Assembly (NCBI RefSeq): GCF_018860245.1
Contig: NZ_JAHKPD010000001.1
Location: 45,420-109,419, forward strand
Direction of reading: 5' to 3'
DNA: 64,000 nucleotides
Origin: Pseudotamlana agarivorans
GTDB taxonomy: Bacteria; Bacteroidota; Bacteroidia; Flavobacteriales; Flavobacteriaceae
The notes beneath the pieces are model-generated. The model saw only the letters and a program-made list of their open reading frames with translations. It was not told the origin of the DNA and made no database searches. Every line of letters begins with the position of its first letter. Within the stretch, counting starts at the first letter, position 1. The translations under genes were made by a program, and so were the position numbers. This document shows positions 8,435-16,477 of the stretch, in pieces.

Positions 8435-9385
8435 ATGCCAACATTTTATATCAAACATATTACGGAATACAACTATAGCGATTCAGTTTATGATGCCGCC
8501 AGTCAGATGATGCTTCATCCTATACAAGATGCGTATCAAAACATTCCATCACATACCCTCAGTATTACCAATAACCCTACCATTGAAACTCGTAAGGACT
8601 TCTACGGTAATACCGTTGGCACCTTCATGATTATTGAACCACATACTCAATTATCTATAATTTCTGAAGTGGAAGCTGTGACGTTTGAAAAGTCGCTCCC
8701 CGAGGATCAAGCACCGTTGGAACAACAATGGGACACCTATAAGCAATTAAAAAACAATCCGTTATTCATGGATTTTTTAGACTATAAACCTTTTGACGGC
8801 TCCCATGAAATCACAAACCTTATAGAAAGCAAAGGCCTACGTCGCACCACCCCATTTAAAGCTTCTATGGCACTTTGTGACTATGTGTTTAACAACTTTA
8901 AATACATTCAAGGCATCACTAATGTAGACTCCAATCTCAATGATATCTGGACATTAAAAGCAGGTGTGTGCCAAGACTTTAGCATTTTACTCATTCAATT
9001 GGTTAGAATGTTAGACATACCCGCTCGCTATGTTAGTGGCTACATCTGCCCTAATGATGATAATTCAAGAGGCGAAGGTGCTACTCATGCTTGGGTGGAA
9101 GTTTACATGCCGTTTTATGGTTGGCTAGGACTGGACCCAACAAATAATGTTATTGCGAATCAATTCCATGTACGACTTGCGGCAGGCCGAAATTTTAAGG
9201 ACTGCACCCCTGTAAAAGGCGTTTATAGTGGGCAAGCCGAAGAAGATTTATTTGTAAAAGTTGAAATTAATACCACTAAAAGCATTATTAACGATACGGC
9301 CTTCTCCCAAAATGAGGGCGAACATGTAAAACACCGTAACAGTTATAGGCAAAGTCTTAAAAATATGCCTAACCAGCAGCAGTAA
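8435..9385 (+). CDS. Transglutaminase-like cysteine protease family protein
   Basis: A 316-residue protein with the bacterial transglutaminase N-terminal beta domain (residues ~1-80; KHITEYNYSDSVYDA) and a transglutaminase core. The catalytic triad is visible as Cys in GVCQDFS, His in THAWVEVY and Asp in GLDPTNN. Family members hydrolyse or transfer amide bonds. In this conserved triad with the ATP-grasp and alpha-E genes, the enzyme is predicted to cleave or transfer the product of the ligase; no substrate is proven. It begins five bases after the alpha-E gene. No signal peptide is visible, so action is probably cytosolic. It is convergent with the polyprenyl synthetase gene, with a tandem repeat in between. 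Confidence 0.87.
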   Translation: MPTFYIKHITEYNYSDSVYDAASQMMLHPIQDAYQNIPSHTLSITNNPTIETRKDFYGNTVGTFMIIEPHTQLSIISEVEAVTFEKSLPEDQAPLEQQWDTYKQLKNNPLFMDFLDYKPFDGSHEITNLIESKGLRRTTPFKASMALCDYVFNNFKYIQGITNVDSNLNDIWTLKAGVCQDFSILLIQLVRMLDIPARYVSGYICPNDDNSRGEGATHAWVEVYMPFYGWLGLDPTNNVIANQFHVRLAAGRNFKDCTPVKGVYSGQAEEDLFVKVEINTTKSIINDTAFSQNEGEHVKHRNSYRQSLKNMPNQQQ

Positions 9386-9503
9386 TGCGTATATCTGTTT
9401 GAAGTTTCAGGTTTCAACTAGGCGAATAAAGACATAAATGAGTCTTCAATAAAGAATGAAAAGTTAAAAATAAAAACGGGCAACTCTATTTAGGAAAGTA
9501 CTC

Positions 9504-9551
9504 GTCAATAGTCAATAGTCAATAGTCAATAGTCAATAGTCAATAGTCAAT
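9504..9551. repeat. Heptamer tandem repeat (gtcaata), about 6.9 copies
   Basis: Six perfect copies of gtcaata followed by gtcaat, with no spacers. It lies between the convergent transglutaminase and polyprenyl synthetase genes, in sequence with no coding signal. Because seven is not a multiple of three and the array is noncoding, copy number could vary freely. Confidence 0.95.
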
Positions 9552-9559
9552 TTAATAAA

Positions 9560-10537
9560 CTATTTCTTCCTGTCAATCACATAGTTAACCATAAGTTCTA
9601 GTGAAGATTTAAATTCGGAACTTGGAAATGTATTTAATAGCTGAAGCGCCTCATTTTGAAATTGCTTCATTTTTTCAACGGCATAGTCCAAACCACCATT
9701 GTCCTTCACAAATGCAATCACCTCTTTAACACGCCTTGTGTCCTTATTATGATTTTTAATGGAGTTAATTAGCCATTTTTTTTCTGCTTTAGAAGCATGG
9801 TTAAGCACATAAATTAAAGGCAAAGTCATTTTTTGTTCCTTGATATCAATTCCTGTAGGCTTTCCTATTTTAGCGCTACCATAATCAAACAAATCATCTT
9901 TTATTTGAAAAGCCATACCAATAAGTTCTCCAAATTTACGCATGGTTTCTACATGTGTAGATTCAGGCTTTACAGAAGCGGCTCCTAAGCTGCAACATGC
10001 TGCGATTAAGGTTGCCGTTTTCTGACGAATAATTTCATAGTAAACGTCTTCAGTAATATCAAGTTTTCTTGCCTTTTCAATTTGAAGCAATTCACCCTCA
10101 CTCATTTCTCGAACGGCAATCGATATAATTTTTAACAAATCAAAATCGCCATTATCAATAGATAAAAGGAGGCCTTTTGAAAGCAGAAAATCACCAATTA
10201 AAACGGCAATTTTATTTTTCCAAAGGGCATTTACAGAGAAAAATCCGCGACGACGGTTACTATCGTCTACCACATCGTCGTGAACTAAAGTAGCTGTATG
10301 AATGAGTTCGATAACCGAAGCACCACGATAAGTGCGCTCGTTCACTTCGCCATTGGACACCATTTTAGCCACTAAAAACACGAACATCGGACGCATTTGC
10401 TTCCCTTTTCTATTAACAATGTAAGTGGTTATTCGGTTAAGTAAAGCGACTTTACTAGACATTGACAACAGAAACTTTTGCTCGAAAAGGTCCATTTCAA
10501 AGGCTATAGGTTGTTTAATTTGCTCTACTATTTTCAA
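9560..10537 (-). CDS. Polyprenyl diphosphate synthase
   Basis: Trans-isoprenyl diphosphate synthase, 325 residues, that extends an allylic diphosphate with isopentenyl diphosphate to make the side chain of respiratory quinones (menaquinone in flavobacteria). The first Asp-rich motif is in HTATLVHDDVVDDSNRRRG and the second in QIKDDLFDYG; both bind magnesium-diphosphate. The stretch KGKQMRPMFVFL near residue 45 carries the conserved IPP-binding Lys and Arg. The product chain length cannot be fixed from sequence alone, so no gene symbol is assigned (IspB-like). It is downstream of rlmN with a 47-base gap and probably in the same leftward unit. Confidence 0.9.
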   Translation of the reverse strand: MKIVEQIKQPIAFEMDLFEQKFLLSMSSKVALLNRITTYIVNRKGKQMRPMFVFLVAKMVSNGEVNERTYRGASVIELIHTATLVHDDVVDDSNRRRGFFSVNALWKNKIAVLIGDFLLSKGLLLSIDNGDFDLLKIISIAVREMSEGELLQIEKARKLDITEDVYYEIIRQKTATLIAACCSLGAASVKPESTHVETMRKFGELIGMAFQIKDDLFDYGSAKIGKPTGIDIKEQKMTLPLIYVLNHASKAEKKWLINSIKNHNKDTRRVKEVIAFVKDNGGLDYAVEKMKQFQNEALQLLNTFPSSEFKSSLELMVNYVIDRKK

Positions 10538-10584
10538 ACGTTGGAATTATGAGTATTCAAATATAAGTGATAGAAAATAATTTT

Positions 10585-11625
10585 TTAAGATTTATTCGCT
10601 AATTGTCCGCATGCCGCATCAATATCTTTTCCGCGACTGCGACGCACATTCACCACGATTCTATTCTTTTCTAAAGTTGAAATATAATTTTCTAAGGCCT
10701 CATTGGTAGCTTGCTGAAATTCCCCATCATCAATAGGGTTGTATTCGATGATATTTACTTTACATGGCACATATTTACAAAACTTAACAAAGGCATCAAT
10801 ATCTTTTTGACGATCATTAATACCATTCCAAACGACATATTCATAGCTTATTTTGCGTTTGGTTTTTAAGTACCAATACTCTAAAGCTTCTCTCAAATCT
10901 TCTAAAGGGAAAGTTTCATTAAATGGCATAATAGATGTTCGAACCTCATCAATAGCCGAGTGTAAAGACACGGCTAAATTGAATTTCACTTCATCATCGG
11001 CCATTTTTTTAATCATCTTTGGTACGCCTGAGGTAGAAACGGTGATACGCTTTGGTGACATGCCAAGACCTTCATCGGAAGTAATTTTATCAATAGCTTT
11101 AATCACGTTATTATAGTTCATGAGAGGCTCTCCCATACCCATAAAAACGATATTACTTAACGGACGATTATGATACAATCTACTTTCATTATCAATCGCC
11201 ACTACTTGATCGTAAATTTCATCTGGATTCAAGTTTCTCATGCGTTTTAAACGTGCCGTTGCACAAAATTTACAATCTAAACTACAACCAACCTGACTAG
11301 AAACACAAGCCGTAGTACGGGAAGCTGTAGGGATTAAAACCGACTCTACGATTAAGCCATCATGCAATCGCACCGCATTTTTTACGGTACCATCGTTACT
11401 GCGTTGCATGGTATCCACTTCAATGTGGTTGATAACGAAATTCGCCTCAAGCATATCACGTGTTGCCTTTGAAATATTTGTCATATCATCAAAAGTATGT
11501 GCTGCTTTTTGCCATAACCACTCGTAAACTTGATTGCCACGAAAGGCTTTATCACCTTCCTTTACAAAGAAATCTCGAAGTTGCTCTTTAGTTAATGCGC
11601 GTATGTCTTTTTTTCCTGTTGCCAT
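10585..11625 (-). CDS. rlmN: 23S rRNA (adenine-2503-C2)-methyltransferase RlmN
   Basis: Radical SAM methyltransferase that modifies A2503 in the peptidyl-transferase centre and also tRNA A37. The protein is 346 residues. The 4Fe-4S cluster motif CSLDCKFC is seen in the core, SAM-binding GMGEPLMNY follows, and the C-terminal AACGQL supplies the Cys that resolves the methylated intermediate, with the second catalytic Cys in the RTTACVSSQVGC region. The start MATGKKDIRAL is preceded by A-rich sequence. An intrinsic terminator for the upstream queA unit lies just before it, so rlmN has its own promoter. Confidence 0.95.
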   Translation of the reverse strand: MATGKKDIRALTKEQLRDFFVKEGDKAFRGNQVYEWLWQKAAHTFDDMTNISKATRDMLEANFVINHIEVDTMQRSNDGTVKNAVRLHDGLIVESVLIPTASRTTACVSSQVGCSLDCKFCATARLKRMRNLNPDEIYDQVVAIDNESRLYHNRPLSNIVFMGMGEPLMNYNNVIKAIDKITSDEGLGMSPKRITVSTSGVPKMIKKMADDEVKFNLAVSLHSAIDEVRTSIMPFNETFPLEDLREALEYWYLKTKRKISYEYVVWNGINDRQKDIDAFVKFCKYVPCKVNIIEYNPIDDGEFQQATNEALENYISTLEKNRIVVNVRRSRGKDIDAACGQLANKS

Positions 11626-11691
11626 AAGAGTTGCAAAAATAGTGAAAGCAAATTAGAATACAGATTTGAAATGAATACATTCATCGTGTGC

Positions 11692-11722
11692 AAAAAAAAA
11701 GAGCCCCTAAAAAAGAGGCTCC
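11692..11722 (-). terminator. Intrinsic terminator after queA
   Basis: On the minus strand a 7-bp stem (GAGCCTC with GGGGCTC, one U-G pair) is followed by nine U residues. It lies 26 bases beyond the queA stop and ends the aroA-queA transcription unit before rlmN. Confidence 0.88.
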
Positions 11723-11747
11723 TATTATATTTTAACGTTTTTACAAA

Positions 11748-12797
11748 TTAGATGATTAACATCGCATCACCATAACTGTAGAATTTGTAGCCTTCTTTTA
11801 CAGCTTCATCGTAAGCACGTTTCATAAAATCGTGACCAGCAAATGCAGAAACCATCATTAATAATGTTGATTTTGGCGTATGGAAGTTTGTAATCATACT
11901 GTTAGCGATGCTAAATTCGTATGGCGGGAAGATAAATTTATTTGTCCACCCTTCAATTTCATTTAAACGACCACTTGAAGACACCGCACTTTCAATAGCA
12001 CGCATAGCGGTTGTACCTACGGCACAAACACGACGTTTTTCTTCAATACCTTTATTAACGATACCTACCGCTTTTTCGTCTATTTTAAGCTCTTCACTAT
12101 CCATTTTGTGTTTCGATAAATCTTCAACCTCAACTGGATTAAAAGTCCCTAAACCAACGTGCAAAGTAACCTCAGCAAAATTAACACCTTTAATTTCTAA
12201 GCGTTTTAATAAGTGTTTTGAAAAGTGAAGACCAGCAGTAGGTGCTGCTACAGCCCCTTCATTTTTAGCGAAAATCGTTTGGTAGCGCTCTTCATCTTCT
12301 GGTTGTACGTCTCTTTTAATATATTTAGGAAGTGGTGTTTCACCAAGTTCATTTAATTTTAAACGGAATTCTCTGTAAGACCCATCATATAAGAAACGTA
12401 AAGTACGTCCTCTTGATGTGGTATTATCAATAACCTCTGCTACTAACGTATCATCATCACCAAAATAAAGCTTATTACCAATTCTTATTTTACGTGCTGG
12501 ATCTACTAAAACATCCCATAGGCGTTGCTCTTCATTTAATTCTCTTAATAAGAAAACTTCAATTCTAGCGCCAGTTTTTTCTTTATTACCATATAAACGT
12601 GCTGGAAAAACTTTAGTATTATTCAGAATTAAAACATCATCCTCTTTAAAATAGTCGATCAAATCTTTAAACATCTTATGTTCAATAGTTTGCTCTTTTC
12701 TATTTAAAACCATTAAACGAGATTCATCTCTATTTTCAGCAGGAAATTCTGCTAATAATTCATCAGGTAATTCGAAACCGAAGTTTGATAATTTCAT
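11748..12797 (-). CDS. queA: tRNA preQ1(34) S-adenosylmethionine ribosyltransferase-isomerase QueA
   Basis: Transfers and isomerises the ribosyl group of SAM onto 7-aminomethyl-7-deazaguanine in tRNA, giving epoxyqueuosine. At 349 residues it has family length. Visible signatures are the N-terminal [31 protein letters not shown], the central [12 protein letters not shown] and [10 protein letters not shown], and the C-terminal [19 protein letters not shown]. It lies 80 bases downstream of aroA in the same direction and is followed by a strong terminator. Confidence 0.95.
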   Translation of the reverse strand: MKLSNFGFELPDELLAEFPAENRDESRLMVLNRKEQTIEHKMFKDLIDYFKEDDVLILNNTKVFPARLYGNKEKTGARIEVFLLRELNEEQRLWDVLVDPARKIRIGNKLYFGDDDTLVAEVIDNTTSRGRTLRFLYDGSYREFRLKLNELGETPLPKYIKRDVQPEDEERYQTIFAKNEGAVAAPTAGLHFSKHLLKRLEIKGVNFAEVTLHVGLGTFNPVEVEDLSKHKMDSEELKIDEKAVGIVNKGIEEKRRVCAVGTTAMRAIESAVSSSGRLNEIEGWTNKFIFPPYEFSIANSMITNFHTPKSTLLMMVSAFAGHDFMKRAYDEAVKEGYKFYSYGDAMLII

Positions 12798-12877
12798 AGG
12801 TGTTGTTTATTATTTTTTATGAGAAAGCTGCAAATATACAATCTGCGAATAGGCCTTGTCAAGTAAATAGGTGATTA

Positions 12878-14101
12878 TTATTTAGTTATTTGAAACCCTA
12901 TAGCTTCAAGGTCTTCCCAAAATGTAGGGTATGACTTTGAAACCACCATAGCATCTTCAATAATAATTGGCACTTTTAAAGCCATAGGCGCAAACGCCAT
13001 AGCCATTCTATGATCGTTATAGGTTGCAATTGGCACTAAACTATTAAAATCTTTAGAAGCCTTTAAATGTAAAGATTCATCAGTAATTCTAACCTCTCCT
13101 CCTAATTTTTCGATTTCAGTTTTTAGGGCAACCAATCTATCGGTTTCCTTAATTTTTAAAGTATGTAATCCTGTTAAATAGCAAGGCATTCCCAAGGCAA
13201 AACAAGATACCGCGATCGTTTGTGCGATATCTGGTGCGTTTCTTAAATCTAAATTCAAGCGATCAACTCCTTGCCTTTCCTTGTTTATTGTTAAAGCATT
13301 TCCATCAAAAGTCGCCGAAACTCCAAAGTTTTTATAAATTTCAATTAAAGCGGAATCGCCTTGTAATGAATTTTCTTTGTACGATGAAATCGTAACTTCT
13401 GTACCAATGTCGCTTAAGGCCACAATACTAAAGTAATAAGACGCCGAAGACCAATCGGATTCTACCGTTAAGGTTTTGGGTGTTAATTTTTCAGTAATCG
13501 GTTTTACGGTAATAACCTGACCTTCAAATGATGATTTTACGCCAATTTCATCTAAAAGCGCTAAAGTCATTTTAATATAAGGGACTGAAGTTATTTCACC
13601 TTCTAAAGTTAATTCTATACCATTTTCAAGTTTTGAAGCAATTAACAACAAGGCTGAAATATACTGACTACTTACATTAGCATTTAGGGACACCTTATTT
13701 TTTAACAGTTTTTTACCCTTAATTTTTATAGGCGGAAAACCTTTGTTTTCAACATAACTAATTTTAGCGCCTAAGGCTTTTAATGCACTTACCAATATTT
13801 TAATTGGACGCTCCTTCATACGTTTTGATCCCGTAAGAATCGTTTCACGACCTTCTTGAATGGAGAAATAAGCGGTTAAAAAACGCATAGCTGTTCCAGC
13901 ATGGTGAATATCAACAACAGTTTCGGTTGAACTTAATGCATTTGTCATTAAATTACTATCATCTGAATTTGAAACATTTGCCAGTTTAAATTCTGGATAT
14001 AAAGCTTGAAGAAGTAACAACCTGTTCGATTCACTTTTAGAACCAGTTATTTGAACAGAAGATTGTTTTGCTATTTTAGATTTTTGAAGCGTAAAGTGCA
14101 T
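12878..14101 (-). CDS. aroA: 3-phosphoshikimate 1-carboxyvinyltransferase (EPSP synthase)
   Basis: Condenses shikimate 3-phosphate and PEP to EPSP, the sixth step of the shikimate pathway feeding the aromatic operon at 25-29 kb. The protein is 407 residues, a little shorter than the usual ~427. Conserved sites are KSESNRLLLL (shikimate-3-phosphate binding), HHAGTAMRFLTAYF, KERPIKILVSALKALG and KETDRLVALKTEIEKLGG. The first motif reads HAGTA where many homologues have NAGTA. It follows the MazG-like gene by 34 bases and is probably part of the long leftward unit that begins at rsgA. Confidence 0.93.
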   Translation of the reverse strand: MHFTLQKSKIAKQSSVQITGSKSESNRLLLLQALYPEFKLANVSNSDDSNLMTNALSSTETVVDIHHAGTAMRFLTAYFSIQEGRETILTGSKRMKERPIKILVSALKALGAKISYVENKGFPPIKIKGKKLLKNKVSLNANVSSQYISALLLIASKLENGIELTLEGEITSVPYIKMTLALLDEIGVKSSFEGQVITVKPITEKLTPKTLTVESDWSSASYYFSIVALSDIGTEVTISSYKENSLQGDSALIEIYKNFGVSATFDGNALTINKERQGVDRLNLDLRNAPDIAQTIAVSCFALGMPCYLTGLHTLKIKETDRLVALKTEIEKLGGEVRITDESLHLKASKDFNSLVPIATYNDHRMAMAFAPMALKVPIIIEDAMVVSKSYPTFWEDLEAIGFQITK

Positions 14102-14135
14102 ATTCGAGATATTTCTTTTTAGAGAAGCGGTAAAT

Positions 14136-14462
14136 TTACTTTAATTTTTCGTTATTATGATGCCGATCATGGTCTCGTTTTGCTTTCTTATCCATTCTTT
14201 TATCGAATGCTTTTTGCAAATCTACTCCTGTTTGATTGGCTAAGCACAGTACGACAAATAAAACATCGGCTAACTCTTCACCTAAATCTTTATCCTTGTC
14301 GCTTTCTTTTTCGCTCTGTTCACCATAACGTCTGGCGATAATACGGGCAACTTCCCCTACTTCTTCAGTTAGTTGTGCCATATTAGTTAATTCATTAAAG
14401 TAACGAACACCGTGCTCGTTAATCCATTCATCTACTATTAATTGCGCATTTTTTATGTCCAT
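14136..14462 (-). CDS. MazG-like nucleotide pyrophosphohydrolase
   Basis: A 108-residue all-alpha NTP-PPase. The metal-binding motifs are EEVGEVARI (residues ~31-39) and EELADVLFVVLCLA (~62-75), the EExxE and ExxD pattern of the MazG/iMazG superfamily. Such enzymes hydrolyse noncanonical or excess nucleoside triphosphates to monophosphates and protect nucleotide pools; the substrate here is unknown. Its start codon overlaps the last base of the upstream transglutaminase-like gene, implying translational coupling. A charged, His-rich tail (KRDHDRHHNNEK) ends the protein. Confidence 0.85.
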   Translation of the reverse strand: MDIKNAQLIVDEWINEHGVRYFNELTNMAQLTEEVGEVARIIARRYGEQSEKESDKDKDLGEELADVLFVVLCLANQTGVDLQKAFDKRMDKKAKRDHDRHHNNEKLK

Positions 14463-16477
14463 TATATTCTACTTAAAACGATTTGCTCACCTTGTTTATC
14501 TACGAGTTGGCTAAAATACGTTTTTAATGCCGCATAATAAACTGGTGTAATTACAGATTCGCTAATATGAGTTTCTACCGCCAATTGCACTTTATTCCCT
14601 TGAGGTAAAATATTATATTTAAAAAGCCCCAAATCATCTGGCATCATAAAAGCTCCAGCCTCAGGAATACTCTCAATTTTATAACCTTCCGGAATCGATA
14701 CTATAATTTTACAACTGGTTACCGAAGGATAAGCAAAATCGACAGGATACTCACGATTTTCTAATTTAAATGGATTTTGCGTATCACGTAAAAAGAACAT
14801 CGGTGAAAAATATATTTTATCACCTATAATGTCGGCTTGATTCTCTTTTACAAATTTATAAGACTCTCGTACTGGTTGAGATAGATCTAAATCATTTTTT
14901 ACAGCATAATCTGAAATCTCCATACCATCATATTTATTCTCCAAACGTTCCAAATAATCATCCAAATTAACACCAATATAATTTTCTCTAAACTCCAATG
15001 CTTTATGAGTCGTTTTCATTGTTCTACAAGCGCCTTCTATACTCCCATCTTCTTTCAATTTTGCCATCATGAAGATGGTATTCTTAGATTTTTCCTTTGG
15101 ATATAAATCAATTAACGTAGACCCTCCGTGCTCTGAAATCATTCGACCTTGCCAGTTTAATGCTTTTGTTGGTAATACATTTGGAACTGCATACTTATTT
15201 GTGGCATCTAAAAGCATGTCTCCCTCAGGGAATCGAATGCAACTTACCACATAATTATACCCTTCTCTTGTTGGGAAAATTGGGATACCATGACTTCTCG
15301 TACTTACTAAAACCGGGTAAGCTCTTAATCCTGCATAACGCAACATAGATGTAAGCATCAAGTTTATTTCGGCAACATTACCTACGTGATCTTTGTATGC
15401 GCTTTTCACACCTTGATTCGTATAAAAACTATGATAATTATTCCATTTCATCCTAGATTTCACGAAATCGAATATTAAATAAGCTCTTTTAACAGGATCT
15501 GAAATAGACCCTATTAACGCATCAATATCTTTTTCGTAATAACCACTTTTATCCAATTCATCACCAAAACTTGAACTTTCATAAATTGTTTTAACAACAT
15601 CTTCCCAAGTCGTAGAATAATAATCTACCGAACTATTAGGATAGTGCGTATAAGACAATTCGTATTTAACTCCTGATCTGTAGTTATCAATATTACTCAC
15701 ATATGGTTCCTCCTTTAACGCTGGAATATTTAATAGATCATATGATGTCTTATTTGTTAAATGAGTCACTTCTTGAGTATACCTCTCCTTTTTCACACTA
15801 CTCGTTCCAGCTTCCCCAGTATTATTACTTACACCATGATACACGAATTTATCATTTAGTCTTTCTGTTTTTGGTGTTACAGGTAAGTAGCCTTTAACAT
15901 TCTTTTTGTAAACAAAATATTCTGGTGCTTCAAAAACGGCCTCTAATTTTTTAATAGGAATATCTTCTTGAAAAACGTACTCATCAATATTTGTTATAAA
16001 AGGTGAAAATATTTTATATCGATATTCTACGATGCACCCGTTTTTTATATTAGGCAAGGTAAACTTAAGCTGATCCCAATATTTTGAAGTTTCCGTTTTA
16101 AAAACAGCATCTTTACTCATCTTATCTTCTATAATTTTTCCATCTATTAAATTATAGGTATAAGCTTTTAATCCACTAACTTCCTCTTCATTATTTCTAC
16201 TCTTATACAGTGCAATTTGCTTTGTCGCGTATTCGTAACCTTCTTGATTGTAAATTTTAACGCGTTCGTGAACTTCAGTAACGACGTTAAATCCATTCTG
16301 GGGTAAATATTGAAAATGTGTTTTTCTGTTTTTGTACAAATAACTTGCCGTTGCCGATGAATCTATAGGGTTGATGACCTCTTGCAATTCTTCTTTAGAT
16401 ACTTTTCCAAACTTATAGTTTTGTGAAAATGCCGTTATTGAAATAAGTAAAGCTAATAGGTTAAAAGTGATTCTCAT
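14462..16477 (-). CDS. DUF3857/transglutaminase-like protein with lost catalytic residues
   Basis: A 671-residue exported protein: a signal peptide (ITFNLLALLISITAFSQ), an N-terminal DUF3857 beta domain and a central transglutaminase-like domain. Aligned with its upstream paralogue, the catalytic Cys position is Val368 (GNVAEIN in place of GDCKGL) and the His position is Tyr409 (YNYVV in place of GNHVI), while Asp424 (LLDATN) remains. It is therefore predicted to be non-catalytic and may bind or scaffold. It starts on the last base of the paralogue's stop codon, so the two are cotranslated. The biological role of this family in Bacteroidota is unknown. Confidence 0.85.
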   Translation of the reverse strand: MRITFNLLALLISITAFSQNYKFGKVSKEELQEVINPIDSSATASYLYKNRKTHFQYLPQNGFNVVTEVHERVKIYNQEGYEYATKQIALYKSRNNEEEVSGLKAYTYNLIDGKIIEDKMSKDAVFKTETSKYWDQLKFTLPNIKNGCIVEYRYKIFSPFITNIDEYVFQEDIPIKKLEAVFEAPEYFVYKKNVKGYLPVTPKTERLNDKFVYHGVSNNTGEAGTSSVKKERYTQEVTHLTNKTSYDLLNIPALKEEPYVSNIDNYRSGVKYELSYTHYPNSSVDYYSTTWEDVVKTIYESSSFGDELDKSGYYEKDIDALIGSISDPVKRAYLIFDFVKSRMKWNNYHSFYTNQGVKSAYKDHVGNVAEINLMLTSMLRYAGLRAYPVLVSTRSHGIPIFPTREGYNYVVSCIRFPEGDMLLDATNKYAVPNVLPTKALNWQGRMISEHGGSTLIDLYPKEKSKNTIFMMAKLKEDGSIEGACRTMKTTHKALEFRENYIGVNLDDYLERLENKYDGMEISDYAVKNDLDLSQPVRESYKFVKENQADIIGDKIYFSPMFFLRDTQNPFKLENREYPVDFAYPSVTSCKIIVSIPEGYKIESIPEAGAFMMPDDLGLFKYNILPQGNKVQLAVETHISESVITPVYYAALKTYFSQLVDKQGEQIVLSRI

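Noticed and set aside
9504..9551. Possible CRISPR array
   Set aside because: The units are seven bases with no spacers, and there are no cas genes. It is a simple tandem repeat.
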